Assembly (NCBI RefSeq): GCF_016654115.1
Contig: NZ_JAEQAZ010000039.1
Coordinates: 1-64,000 of the forward strand
DNA: 64,000 bases
Origin: Streptomyces sp. MBT53
GTDB lineage: Bacteria; Actinomycetota; Actinomycetes; Streptomycetales; Streptomycetaceae
Reading direction: 5' to 3'
Shown: piece after piece, positions 18,139-27,227 of the stretch
How the letters are laid out: every line of letters starts with the position of its first letter
How positions within the stretch are numbered: the stretch's first letter is position 1
The notes under the pieces: generated by a model
Databases searched by the model: none
The model's input: the letters and a program-made list of their open reading frames with translations, nothing else
Told to the model about the DNA's origin: nothing
Translations under genes and position numbers: made by a program

Positions 18139-19599
18139 ATGAACAAGACGATCAGGCGCGCCTCCGTCTTCGCACTGCTCCTGGTGCTCACCCTCCTGGT
18201 GAGGGCGACCTGGGTGCAGTTCTACGAAGGCCAGGCGCTGGCGGACGACAAGGACAACCGGCGGAACGTGATCGCGACGTACGCGGACCCGCTCGGGAAC
18301 ATCATCGTGGCCGGGAACGCGATCACCGGCTCGACGCGGACCGGAGGCGACAGCGACCTCGCGTACAAACGCACCTACACGGACGGCAAGCTCTACGCGG
18401 CGGTGACGGGCTACGCCTCGCAGAGCTACGCGCCGACGCAGCTGGAGGGGATCTACGCGAACCTCCTCGACGGCACGGACAGCGGCCTGAAGACCGTCAT
18501 GGACACGATCACCGGCGAGCGGGCCGCCCCGGGCAACGTGGTCACGACGATCGACCCGGATGTGCAGAAGGCGGCGTACAGCGCGCTCGGCGACAAGAAG
18601 GGTGCCGCGGTCGCGATCGATCCGACGACCGGAAAGATCCTCGCCGTGGTCTCGACCCCGTCCTACGACCCCTCGTCGCTGACCGACGCGAACACCGCCG
18701 CCACTGCCTGGAAGCAGCTCAACGCGGACGCCGACAAGCCGCTGACCAACCGCGCGCTGCGCCAGCCGCTGCCGCCGGGCTCCACGTTCAAGCTGGTCGT
18801 GGCGGCGGCGGCCCTGGAGGACGGGCTCTACTCCTCGGTGGACGAGAAGACGACCAGCCCCTCGCCGTACACGTTGCCGGGAACGGTCACCCCGCTGAAG
18901 AACGAGAGTTCCTCCGCGCCCTGCACGAACGCCTCGATCCGGGTCGCGCTCCAGTACTCGTGCAACACCGTGTTCGCGAAGATGGCCGTGGACCTGGGAC
19001 AGGACAAGGTCAAGGCGATGGCCGAGAAGTTCGGCTTCAACGACGACAAGCTGGACATCCCGGTGCGGGCGTACCCGAGCGTCTACCCGTCGAACATGAA
19101 CCAGTCGTCGACGGCCCTCACGGGTATCGGCCAGTACGACGTGACCGCCACCCCGCTCCAGATGGCCATGGTGTCGGCCGCTATAGCCAACGACGGCAAG
19201 CTGGTCTCCCCGCACATGGTGTCGGAGACCACCGACAGCGGCGGCGATGTGGTCCACAACTACGACGACAGCACGACGACGAAGGAGATCGTCAGCTCGC
19301 GCACCGCCCAGCAGCTCCAGTCGGCGATGCAGACGGTCATCACCGACGGCACCGGCACGAACGCGCAGATCGCCGGTGTGACCGTGGGCGGCAAGACGGG
19401 CACGGCCCAGCACGGCGTGAACAACGACCAGTCCCCGTACGCCTGGTTCACGTCCTACGGCAAGTCCGACGACACCGGGAAAGAGGTCGCCGTGGCTGTC
19501 GTGGTCGAGCAGTCGGACGCGGCGAGGTCCGAGATCAGCGGCAACGGCCTGGCCGCCCCGGTGGCCAAGGCGATGATGAAGGCGGCGCTGAAGAGTTAG
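18139..19599 (+). CDS. Class B penicillin-binding protein (PbpA-like transpeptidase)
   Basis: This 486-residue protein is a membrane-anchored peptidoglycan transpeptidase. Residues about 8-22 form an N-terminal membrane anchor. A short dimerisation region follows, and then the penicillin-binding domain with all three active-site motifs: Ser215-x-x-Lys218 (STFK), Ser274-Cys-Asn276 (SCN) and Lys419-Thr-Gly-Thr422 (KTGT). The length and layout match the PbpA branch. A strong hairpin terminator follows 5 bases after the stop. Confidence 0.94.
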   Translation: MNKTIRRASVFALLLVLTLLVRATWVQFYEGQALADDKDNRRNVIATYADPLGNIIVAGNAITGSTRTGGDSDLAYKRTYTDGKLYAAVTGYASQSYAPTQLEGIYANLLDGTDSGLKTVMDTITGERAAPGNVVTTIDPDVQKAAYSALGDKKGAAVAIDPTTGKILAVVSTPSYDPSSLTDANTAATAWKQLNADADKPLTNRALRQPLPPGSTFKLVVAAAALEDGLYSSVDEKTTSPSPYTLPGTVTPLKNESSSAPCTNASIRVALQYSCNTVFAKMAVDLGQDKVKAMAEKFGFNDDKLDIPVRAYPSVYPSNMNQSSTALTGIGQYDVTATPLQMAMVSAAIANDGKLVSPHMVSETTDSGGDVVHNYDDSTTTKEIVSSRTAQQLQSAMQTVITDGTGTNAQIAGVTVGGKTGTAQHGVNNDQSPYAWFTSYGKSDDTGKEVAVAVVVEQSDAARSEISGNGLAAPVAKAMMKAALKS

Positions 19600-19603
19600 C
19601 GAG

Positions 19604-19629
19604 CGGCCCCGGCCGGGTGGCCGGGGCCG
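19604..19629. terminator. Bidirectional terminator between convergent genes
   Basis: CGGCCCCGGCC (19604-19614) and GGCCGGGGCCG (19619-19629) make a perfect 11-pair stem with a GGGT loop. It is placed exactly between the penicillin-binding protein and the NCS2 permease, which converge. Confidence 0.8.
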
Positions 19630-19633
19630 ACGT

Positions 19634-21085
19634 TCACTTGACGCCCAGGATCTGCTCCACGGGGTCGATGGCGAAGTACACGAGGAACAGTGCCGACACG
19701 CCCCACAGCAGCCAGTTGACCTCCTTCGCCTTGCCGAGCACCGCCTTGATCACGACGTAGGAGATGAACCCGGCGCCGATCCCGTCGGTGATCGAGTACG
19801 TGAACGGCATCGCGGCGATGGTGAGGAACGCGGGGATGGCGATCTCGTACTTGTCCCAGTCGATGTGCTTGACGTGGGTCATCATCAGGAACCCGACGGC
19901 GATCAGCGCGGGCGCGGCGGCCTGCAACGGCACGATGGTCAGCAGCGGGGTGAGGAAGAGCGCGAGCCCGAACAGACCGCCGGTGATCAGGTTCGAGAAC
20001 CCGGTACGCGACCCCTCGCCGACACCCGAAGCCGACTCGATGTAGGCGGTGTTGGAGGACGCGGACCCGATCCCACCGGCGACGGCGGCGGCACCGTCGA
20101 TGAACAGGACGCGGCCGATGTTCGGCACCTGCCCCTCCTCGTCCAGCAGTCCGGCCTCCGCGCTGATGCCCACGATCGTGCCCATGGCGTCGAAGAAGTC
20201 CGACAGGATCAGCGTGAAGATCAGCAGGATCACGGTGATCGCGCTGGTCTCGCCGAAGGCCCCGAACAGGCTGAAGTGACCGATGAGTCCGAAGTCGGGC
20301 GCGGCCACGATCTTGTCCGGCACCTTGGGGGTCATCAGGCCCCAACTCTTGATGTCGGCGGCGGAGTTGATGATGATCGCGAGGACGGTCATGGTGACGA
20401 TGCTGATCAGGATGGCGCCCTTCACCTTGCGGGCGACCAGCGCGATGGTCAGCAGTACGCCGAGACAGAACACCAGGACGGGCCAGCCGGCGAGATGGCC
20501 GACGGCGCCGAGCTGTACGGGAACCGTGGTCTGCGCGGCGTCCGGTATACGGCTGACGAAGCCGGCGTCGACGAAGCCGATGAACGCGATGAACAGCCCG
20601 ATGCCGACGCCGATGGCCTGCTTGAGCTGTTGCGGGATCGCGTTCATGATCGCCTCGCGCAGCCCGGTGAGGACCAGGACGCAGATCAGAACGCCCTCGA
20701 TGACGACGAGGCCCATCGCGTCGGGCCAGCTCATCAGCGGCGCCAACTGGAAGGCGACGACGGCGTTGAGGCCGAGGCCCGCGGCGATGGCGAGGGGCAG
20801 GTTGCCGCCGACGCCCATGATGACCGTCATCACACAGGCCACCAGGGCGGTGGCGGTGACCAGTTGGCCGGTGTCGAGCGAGTGCCCGAACTTGTCCTTG
20901 GCACTGCCCAGGATGATCGGGTTCAGTACGAGGATGTAGGCCATCGTGAAGAACGTGGCGAAACCACCGCGTATCTCACGACCGAAGGTGGATCCCCGTT
21001 CGGAGATCTTGAAGAACCGGTCGACACCGTTCGCCGCCGGTGGTTCGGCACTTGGCCGGTCGGCCACCTTCTGTGACTCGGACAT
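19634..21085 (-). CDS. NCS2-family purine permease (AzgA/PbuG-like)
   Basis: This 483-residue membrane protein imports purine bases such as adenine, guanine or hypoxanthine with protons. Family motifs are FATFFTMAYILVLNP near the start, the first transporter-box segment GLGLNAVVAF, and the second DFFDAMGTIVGIS. About 12-14 hydrophobic segments follow. It stands alone, with a 267-base gap to the divergent sigma-factor gene. Confidence 0.92.
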   Translation of the reverse strand: MSESQKVADRPSAEPPAANGVDRFFKISERGSTFGREIRGGFATFFTMAYILVLNPIILGSAKDKFGHSLDTGQLVTATALVACVMTVIMGVGGNLPLAIAAGLGLNAVVAFQLAPLMSWPDAMGLVVIEGVLICVLVLTGLREAIMNAIPQQLKQAIGVGIGLFIAFIGFVDAGFVSRIPDAAQTTVPVQLGAVGHLAGWPVLVFCLGVLLTIALVARKVKGAILISIVTMTVLAIIINSAADIKSWGLMTPKVPDKIVAAPDFGLIGHFSLFGAFGETSAITVILLIFTLILSDFFDAMGTIVGISAEAGLLDEEGQVPNIGRVLFIDGAAAVAGGIGSASSNTAYIESASGVGEGSRTGFSNLITGGLFGLALFLTPLLTIVPLQAAAPALIAVGFLMMTHVKHIDWDKYEIAIPAFLTIAAMPFTYSITDGIGAGFISYVVIKAVLGKAKEVNWLLWGVSALFLVYFAIDPVEQILGVK

Positions 21086-21303
21086 GCGGGTACTCCTCGT
21101 TTTGCCTCAGTGATCGGTGCGCGGATGCTGGCTGGATTGTTCCCGCGTTGAACCTGTTTCAGGTTTTCCCCGTGTTACGGAATCAGGGTCGACCCGCCGA
21201 CTTGTGGCCGACCCGTCAAACAGCGTTCGAAGGCCTGTACCAATCCGGCCAGTTGATCACTGCTACGCTTCCGGATCTCGCCGGGGTCACCTCCGGATGA
21301 TCA

Positions 21304-21323
21304 CGTGTCATCTACATGACACG
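21304..21323. promoter_or_regulatory. Perfect inverted repeat before the sigma factor gene
   Basis: CGTGTCAT (21304-21311) and ATGACACG (21316-21323) form a perfect 8-base dyad with a CTAC spacer, ending 29 bases before the GTG start of the sigma factor. It may be an operator or a leader hairpin. The rest of the 267-base gap shows no gene. Confidence 0.5.
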
Positions 21324-21352
21324 CACAACCACGCAGCGAGGAGAGGTCCGCC

Positions 21353-21919
21353 GTGGGCACAGTCGTCGACGACGCCGCCTCCGTGGAGTTCCACGCCTTC
21401 TTCGAACGCCACTACGCCGAACTGTCCCGTCTCGCCCACCTGTTGACGGGTGAGGCGGACGCCGCCGACGATCTCGCGGCCGACGCGCTGCTCGCGCTCT
21501 GGCACCGCTGGGACCGTGTGCGCGCCGCCGACCATCCGGCCGCCTACGCCCGTGGCGTCGTCGCCAACCTGGCCCGCACCCGGATCCGCAGCGCGGTGCG
21601 TGAGCGGCGGCGGGTCGCCCTGTTCTGGTCGCAGCGCGAGGAGAAGACCGAGAACCCGGACGTGGCCGGCGTGGTGGACGTCCAAGAGGCCCTGCGCAGG
21701 CTGCCGTTCCGCAAGCGGGCCTGTGTGGTGCTGCGGCACGCGTTCGATCTGTCGGAGAAGGACACCGCGCTCGCCCTCGGTGTTTCCGTCGGTACGGTTA
21801 AGAGCCAGACGTCGAAGGGCATGGCCGAGTTGCAGCGTCTGCTCGGCCCGCAGAGCCCTCCGCTGCAGATGCACGCGGCGATGGCGCGCGGCGGCGAGAC
21901 CGGAGGGAGGAACCGATGA
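21353..21919 (+). CDS. ECF RNA polymerase sigma factor, SigE family
   Basis: This 188-residue protein directs RNA polymerase to a private promoter set. It has sigma region 2 (FERHYAELSRLAHLLTGEADAADDLAADALLALW) and region 4 (ALRRLPFRKRACVVLRHAFDLSEKDTALALGVSVGTVKSQTSKG), the pattern of the Streptomyces SigE-family sigma factors. The GTG at 21353 follows GAGGAGAGG. Its stop overlaps the next gene as ATGA, so the two are translated together. Confidence 0.93.
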   Translation: MGTVVDDAASVEFHAFFERHYAELSRLAHLLTGEADAADDLAADALLALWHRWDRVRAADHPAAYARGVVANLARTRIRSAVRERRRVALFWSQREEKTENPDVAGVVDVQEALRRLPFRKRACVVLRHAFDLSEKDTALALGVSVGTVKSQTSKGMAELQRLLGPQSPPLQMHAAMARGGETGGRNR

Positions 21920-22776
21920 GGCACCAGGACGTCCACGACGACGAGTTGAGCGCCCGGCTGCACGAGGCGGCCGAGGGCCATGAGCCCGACCGGGCGCGCA
22001 TCCTGGCGCGGCTCGAACGCGGCATGGTCGCGCAGTCGCGTCCCGACCACCGGGCCACCCGGCCGCCCGTGTTCGGCTGGGTGCGGGTCGTCAGCGCGAC
22101 GGCGGCGGTGGCGAGCGTCCTCGCGATCGGCGGCTACGCGGTGGCGTCCGCGGTGAAGGGCAACTCCCCCGCCGAGCAGACGGTGTCCGTCTCACCGACC
22201 CCGACGCCCACGCCGTCGCCGGACGCGACGAGTCGTACCCCGGTCAAACCGGTTGCCCCGACGCACAGTTCGGGCTCCGACGACGCCTCGCAGAAGTCCC
22301 CGAAGTCCAGCACCTCGCCCACGGCGAAGTCCCCCACGGCGTCCGCTTCCACTCCCGTGCTCCCGCCCGCCTCCGGTACGCAGGACGGCCCGCTCTGGTC
22401 GGACGGTTCGATCGACCCCGGCAGCAACGACTTCTGGGCCCAGAGTGACGTCACCCTCAAGACGACCAAGCAACTCACCTCCCTCACCGTCCAGTTGAAG
22501 GTCAAGCTGACCGGCGGGGTCACCTCCGCGGGCGCCTGGCGCTCGCTGCCCGAGCAGGACTTCACGCAGACGGTGACGGAGCAGGACGGGTTCCTGGTCT
22601 ACACCTGGGTGCTCAAGGAGGGCCGTACGGTGGCGGTCGGGGAGTGGGTCTTCGCCGGGCAGTACAACCACGACCGCGGCGGCCGGGACGCCAAGGACGA
22701 CAGCTACTCGGCGGCGGGCACGGCGGTCGGCCAACAGCTGTCCGTGAAGGGCGACTTCGCGGCGACGAAGTCGTAG
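21916..22776 (+). CDS. Single-pass membrane protein, probable anti-sigma partner
   Basis: This 286-residue protein has a short acidic cytoplasmic N-terminus (DDELSARLHEAAEGHEPDRARILARLERG), one membrane segment at about residues 56-78, a Pro/Thr/Ser-rich linker (about 90-155) and an extracellular domain containing GPLWSDGSIDPGSNDFWAQ. Its coupling to the sigma gene suggests an anti-sigma or signalling role, but no zinc-type ZAS motif is visible. The outer domain resembles carbohydrate-binding-like folds found in such partners, which is inference. Confidence 0.75.
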   Translation: MRHQDVHDDELSARLHEAAEGHEPDRARILARLERGMVAQSRPDHRATRPPVFGWVRVVSATAAVASVLAIGGYAVASAVKGNSPAEQTVSVSPTPTPTPSPDATSRTPVKPVAPTHSSGSDDASQKSPKSSTSPTAKSPTASASTPVLPPASGTQDGPLWSDGSIDPGSNDFWAQSDVTLKTTKQLTSLTVQLKVKLTGGVTSAGAWRSLPEQDFTQTVTEQDGFLVYTWVLKEGRTVAVGEWVFAGQYNHDRGGRDAKDDSYSAAGTAVGQQLSVKGDFAATKS

Positions 22777-22790
22777 TCAGAAATCTCGGG

Positions 22791-22817
22791 ACAGACGGCA
22801 ACCCTTTCTCCGTCCGT
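22791..22817 (+). promoter_or_regulatory. Stem-loop in the leader of the PL4 lyase gene
   Basis: GACGG (22794-22798) pairs with CCGTC (22810-22814) around a CAACCC-containing loop, and two more pairs extend the stem past one mismatch. It lies 57-80 bases before the TTG start of the lyase. I recall similar GACGGCAACCCT leaders ahead of other secreted Streptomyces proteins, but cannot test this here. Confidence 0.4.
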
Positions 22818-22870
22818 GGCGACAAGGAAGCGCAAGGTTCCTCTCGCACGGAGCACACGGAGCAAGTCGC

Positions 22871-24553
22871 TTGAGCACGCACAAGAAGCACCTCACCCGC
22901 AGGCGGGTGCTCGGGGCCTCCGCGATCGGTGTCGCCGCCACCGGCGCGGCCGTCGCGGGCGGCACCGGCCTCCTCCCTTCCGCGTCCGCCGCAGCCTTCG
23001 GCTACACGGACGACGGCTCCAACTACGTGATCACCACGGGCGCTTCGCTCGTGTTCAAAGTCTCGAAGTCGACAGGCGATCTCACGTCCCTCGCCTACAA
23101 GGGCAAGGAGTACGAGGGCTACGGCGGCAAGCACTCGCACGTCGAATCCGGGCTGGGCGCCTCCACGGTCACGATCAAGCAGTCGGGATCGACGATCCTG
23201 GTGAAGGTGGTCCACGGCCCGATCACCCAGTGGTACGCGGCCCGCAGCGGCGAGAACAACGTCTACCTGTGGACGAACAAGGCGGACGCCTCCTTCACCG
23301 CGACCCGCTACATAGTGCGGGTGAAGCCGGGGGTGTTCCCCAACTCAGGCTCGGACGCCTGGAATTCGACGACGGACACGATCATCGAGGCGGGTGACGT
23401 CTGGAAGCACCCCGACGGCACGACCCGTTCCAAGCACTACTCGGGCAAACGGACCATCGACTACGACCACGTCGGCTTCACCACCGGCTCGGTCGGCCTG
23501 TACCTGGTCCGCTCCAACCACGAGAAGGCGTCCGGCGGCCCGTTCTATCGCTCCCTGTTGCGCCACTCGAACGAGGGCGGGGCGGGCCTGTACGAGATCC
23601 TGCACTACAACGAGGCCCAGACGGAGCCCGAACGCTTCGGCCTCCAGGGCCCGTTCGTGGTGGCCTTCACGGACGGCGGCACACCGTCGTCCTCCCTCTT
23701 CGCGGCGAACCTCGACACGTCGTGGGTGGACTCGCTGGGCATCACGGGCTGGGTGGGCAAGGCGGGCCGCGGGAAGGTGGCGGGGGTCGGCCTGAAGGGC
23801 ATGGACCCCAAGTACCCCTACACGGTGGGCTTTTCCAATCCGGACGCCCAGTACTGGACGAAGGCCGCGGCCGGGACCGGCGCCTTCTCCTGCAAGGGGA
23901 TGCTGCCGGGGACGTACACACTGACGGTCTTCAAGGGCGAACTCGCCGTGTACACAGGGGCGGTGGCGGTGACGGCGGGTGGTACGACGTCGCTGCACAC
24001 CCTGACGATCACGGGTGATCCGTCCACCGCGGCGACGGTGTGGCGCCTGGGCAACTGGGACGGCACGCCAGGGGAGTTCAAGAACGCGGAGCTGATGACG
24101 TACGCGCATCCGTCCGACGCGCGGGCGGCGAAGTGGACGGGGAACGTCACGATCGGGAGCGGAGACGAGGCCGCGTCCTTCCCGGCGTATGTGTGGAAGG
24201 ACATCAACGACGGCGTCCTGGTCTACTTCAAACTGACGGCGGCACAGGCAGCGGCAGCGCACACACTGCGGGTGGGTGTGACGACGGCATACATCAACGC
24301 CCGCCCCCAGGTCACCGTGAACGACTGGGTCTCCGCCGTCCCCACGCCTCCCACGCAGCCCTCGACGCGCGATCTCACCACGGGTTCCTACCGTGGAAAC
24401 AACCACACGTTCGTTTTCAACGTCCCTTCCAGTGCGTGGAGTTCGGACGCGACGAAGTACAACGTCCTGAAGATCAACGTGGTCAGTGGTTCGACAGGCT
24501 CGGCGTTCCTCAGCCCGGGCACGTCGTTCGACTGCATCGACCTGCTGACCTGA
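22871..24553 (+). CDS. Rhamnogalacturonan lyase, PL4 family (secreted)
   Basis: This 560-residue secreted enzyme should cleave the rhamnose-galacturonate backbone of rhamnogalacturonan I by beta-elimination. A Tat-type signal (TRRRVLGASAIG) covers about residues 1-41. The PL4 catalytic beta-sandwich takes the first half, a fibronectin-like segment lies near 340-390, and a C-terminal carbohydrate-binding-like module starts about VWRLGNWDGTPGEFKNAEL. The start is a TTG at 22871 with GGAG upstream. A perfect terminator follows. It opens the pectin region but stands apart from the main cluster. Confidence 0.9.
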   Translation: MSTHKKHLTRRRVLGASAIGVAATGAAVAGGTGLLPSASAAAFGYTDDGSNYVITTGASLVFKVSKSTGDLTSLAYKGKEYEGYGGKHSHVESGLGASTVTIKQSGSTILVKVVHGPITQWYAARSGENNVYLWTNKADASFTATRYIVRVKPGVFPNSGSDAWNSTTDTIIEAGDVWKHPDGTTRSKHYSGKRTIDYDHVGFTTGSVGLYLVRSNHEKASGGPFYRSLLRHSNEGGAGLYEILHYNEAQTEPERFGLQGPFVVAFTDGGTPSSSLFAANLDTSWVDSLGITGWVGKAGRGKVAGVGLKGMDPKYPYTVGFSNPDAQYWTKAAAGTGAFSCKGMLPGTYTLTVFKGELAVYTGAVAVTAGGTTSLHTLTITGDPSTAATVWRLGNWDGTPGEFKNAELMTYAHPSDARAAKWTGNVTIGSGDEAASFPAYVWKDINDGVLVYFKLTAAQAAAAHTLRVGVTTAYINARPQVTVNDWVSAVPTPPTQPSTRDLTTGSYRGNNHTFVFNVPSSAWSSDATKYNVLKINVVSGSTGSAFLSPGTSFDCIDLLT

Positions 24554-24575
24554 GCCCCCCTCGGTCAGCAGAGCG

Positions 24576-24607
24576 ACGCCCCCGCCGGTGACGACCGGCG
24601 GGGGCGT
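24576..24607. terminator. Strong hairpin terminator after the PL4 gene
   Basis: ACGCCCCCGCCGG (24576-24588) and CCGGCGGGGGCGT (24595-24607) form a perfect 13-pair stem with a six-base loop, followed by TTGTCC. It separates the lyase gene from the converging acetyltransferase gene. Confidence 0.85.
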
Positions 24608-24627
24608 TGTCCATCGGGTTCGGGATC

Positions 24628-25197
24628 TCAGCGGTCCGCGCGCCGCCGCACGTGGAGGTGACCGTCGCGGGGGAAGGCGGGCGGCGCGGCGGGCAGCACA
24701 CTGTCGAACTCGTACCGCCCCTTCTCCGCGACCCGGCACGAGGCCAAGTTGTCCACCTGGTGCAGGAGTTCGAGCCGCTCCAGCCCGTCGGCGGCCAAGG
24801 TGTCGAAGGCCCAGTCACTGACCGCGTCGAGGGCACGGGGCGCCACTCCCCGCCCGCGAGCGTGTGCGACGGTCCAATAGCCCACCTCGACAGCCGGCTT
24901 GCCGGGGGTGAACTCCTTGAGAACCATGTTGCCCACCAACTGCTCCTGAACCGAACCGGATCGGGCCTCAAGAACGGCGAACGCGAACCGCTCCCCCGCC
25001 GCCCAGCCCCGCTCCTGCTCCCGCACCCACCGCGCCCCGTCGACCTCGTTGTCGACGATGGAAGTGATCCACTGGCGCAAGAGGGGATCCTGGCCCGCCT
25101 CGACCAGCGCGGGAACGTCCGCGAGACGCCAGGGCCGAAGAACGAGAGCGGGGGCGGTCGGCGTCGCGGCTACGTGAAGTACGACGGGAACAGTCAT
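24628..25197 (-). CDS. GNAT family N-acetyltransferase (RimJ/RimL-like)
   Basis: This 189-residue acetyltransferase has the RimJ-type layout: LVLRPWRLADVPALVEAG at the start, the acetyl-CoA loop in VAHARGRGVAPRALDAV, and LLHQVDNLASCRVAEKGRYEFDSVLPA near the end. The ATG at 25197 (MTVPVV) is preferred over an in-frame start 51 bases upstream. The substrate is unknown. Confidence 0.88.
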   Translation of the reverse strand: MTVPVVLHVAATPTAPALVLRPWRLADVPALVEAGQDPLLRQWITSIVDNEVDGARWVREQERGWAAGERFAFAVLEARSGSVQEQLVGNMVLKEFTPGKPAVEVGYWTVAHARGRGVAPRALDAVSDWAFDTLAADGLERLELLHQVDNLASCRVAEKGRYEFDSVLPAAPPAFPRDGHLHVRRRADR

Positions 25198-25261
25198 GAA
25201 CTGATCATATGCAGCGCCGATTTCACCCTGCCGCGTCTCATGTCTCATGTCTGCTCAGTCA

Positions 25262-26203
25262 TCACGGTGCCCGGACCCGCAGAGCCTGAACGGACCAGTC
25301 GAGCGCAGGTGCCAGACTCTCCGGGGCGGGCCAGCCGTTGACCACGGCGAGCAGTTGGAGATACCGCTCCCGGCGGGGGTCGTTGACGCGCTCCAGCCGA
25401 GCGGTCAGCCGACGGCGAAGCGCGATGTCGTCGGGACGGCCGAAGAGGTACGCGTAGTCCGCGGTGAAGGCGGCAACGAACGGATCGGCCTGAGACGAGG
25501 CCGGGTCGATACCGGCAGCGAGGGCCGGCCCGACCTGGTCCCGCACGACTGCGGCGATATCGCGACGCGGGCCCGCCGTCGCACCGCTTCGAACCTGCTC
25601 GGCGACCTGCTCCTCGGCCAACTGCCGTACGGAGGCGCGGAATTCCGGGTCCAGGGACAGTTCGGCCAACTCCACCCACGCCTGGACCTGTTCCGGATCC
25701 GGGTTGTCGGGCAACTCGGGGGTCATCGAGCGCATGACCCCGGCGAACGCGGGAGTGGCGGCGACAAGGCCACCGAAAACCGCATCAAGGAACTCACCGA
25801 CCAGAAGCCGCCGTTCGTCCTCGGACAGCCGGGCCAACCGATGCATGAGTTCCATCTCCTCAGGTGTCGACCCACGCGCGGCCACCGCTGCCAACACCGC
25901 ATGCCGCAGACGCAGAACGCGAATCTGCACCACCAACGCTTCGGCATGCGCCGCGGCAACCTCGGGAAGCGAGAGCTCCCGATCCACGACCTTCCGAACC
26001 GTCGCGAGGTCAAGTCCCAACTCCCGCAAGGTCCTTACGAGGTCGAGGCGTGCGACGGCATCGATGCCGTACAGGCGATAGCCGGCCGGGGTGCGGTCCG
26101 TAGGCGCCACGATCCCGCGATCGGAGTAGAACCGGATGGTCTTGACCGTGAGCCCGGTCCGCCGGGCCAGTTCGCCGATCGAGTAGAGGGTGTCGCCGTC
26201 CAT
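25262..26203 (-). CDS. MerR-family transcriptional regulator
   Basis: This 313-residue regulator has a MerR winged helix at residues about 6-75 (YSIGELARRTGLTVKTIRFYSDRG then AGYRLYGIDAVARLDLVRTLRELG) and a long helical effector region with no known metal-cysteine motif. The ATG at 26203 follows AGGTGGG. It has no close partner gene, so its targets are unclear. Confidence 0.9.
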   Translation of the reverse strand: MDGDTLYSIGELARRTGLTVKTIRFYSDRGIVAPTDRTPAGYRLYGIDAVARLDLVRTLRELGLDLATVRKVVDRELSLPEVAAAHAEALVVQIRVLRLRHAVLAAVAARGSTPEEMELMHRLARLSEDERRLLVGEFLDAVFGGLVAATPAFAGVMRSMTPELPDNPDPEQVQAWVELAELSLDPEFRASVRQLAEEQVAEQVRSGATAGPRRDIAAVVRDQVGPALAAGIDPASSQADPFVAAFTADYAYLFGRPDDIALRRRLTARLERVNDPRRERYLQLLAVVNGWPAPESLAPALDWSVQALRVRAP

Positions 26204-26284
26204 GCCGCCCACCTTTGCGTCTCCCCCGGCTGGAGACTCAAGACCCTTCACCTGCCGGAAGCAATCAGCTTGCGAGGCCGATCT

Positions 26285-27130
26285 CTAAAACGGCAGCGCC
26301 AACAACTCCATCAGCCAGAGAATCGCCGGGATGCTGAAGACAACGCCCCAGAAACCGGTCAGCATGAATGCGGCCAGGGCGACCCCCAGCCAGGCCACAC
26401 GGGTCGGCGCGAGTACGCGTGAGGGGTCCTGAGGGTCGTATCTGATCTCGTCGCGGCGTCCTCGCAGCGCCGGATGCGCCGTGACCTGCCGGCCGTCAAG
26501 CGTGTGGAAGTGGACGACGCAGTTGTTGGTGGCCTCGCTGTAGGGGTCCGCCTCGTACCTCGCGCGGACGGTGATGCCCCGCCGCCACATCACCCATCGC
26601 GTGTCCAACTCGGCCATGCCCACCCACATGCGCAGCAGAGCGACGCCTGCGGGAAGCAACAGCCAGGCGAAGAACCCCAGAAGGGGCTCCACCGGCAGCC
26701 ACACGGCCAAGGGAAGCCCCAGGACCACATACCAGAGCGCACGCCGCCACCACGGGCTGCCATGCAGTACCCGATCGCGAAGATCAGCCAGCGCACGCAC
26801 AGGCCACACCTGCACCGAATGCCGCTGCAGAGGCTGCCGGTTCCCCGACGGGTCGGCGTCACTCATGATCGCTTCGATCTCCGTGCCGAGCGCGGCGACC
26901 ATGTCCCTATTGCGGTGCCGGACCGTCATGGCGGTGTCGACCTGCGCGTCCTCGAAGAGGAGCACGGCCAGCGACTTCTCAGCGGCCTCGACCTGTCGGA
27001 TCCGCGTCCCGGGCACGACAACGGTCGCTCGTCCCCGCTTCCAGTGCAGTGCCCCCTGCTCCACCCATACCCGGGTACGGCCGCCGGCCAGGACAACCCC
27101 TGTTGCAGACCCAGTGTTCGATTCCCCCAT
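26285..27130 (-). CDS. Membrane protein with DUF3592-like domain
   Basis: This 281-residue protein has a soluble N-terminal part (about 1-125), two close membrane segments (about 135-180), a beta-rich outer segment with VHFHTLDGRQVTAHPALRG and IRYDPQDPSRVLAPTR, and a final pair of hydrophobic segments. The DP-rich segment resembles DUF3592. The ATG at 27130 starts MGESNTG; upstream open frame is not conserved-looking. Function unknown. Confidence 0.7.
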   Translation of the reverse strand: MGESNTGSATGVVLAGGRTRVWVEQGALHWKRGRATVVVPGTRIRQVEAAEKSLAVLLFEDAQVDTAMTVRHRNRDMVAALGTEIEAIMSDADPSGNRQPLQRHSVQVWPVRALADLRDRVLHGSPWWRRALWYVVLGLPLAVWLPVEPLLGFFAWLLLPAGVALLRMWVGMAELDTRWVMWRRGITVRARYEADPYSEATNNCVVHFHTLDGRQVTAHPALRGRRDEIRYDPQDPSRVLAPTRVAWLGVALAAFMLTGFWGVVFSIPAILWLMELLALPF

Positions 27131-27227
27131 GACAGTGGATCGTAGACGCGTCAAACGTCGGACGCGTCTACGAGCGGGACTGCCTTGGCCGAGCGTGGGG
27201 GGGGGCGGACACTTGTCGGAGGACACC

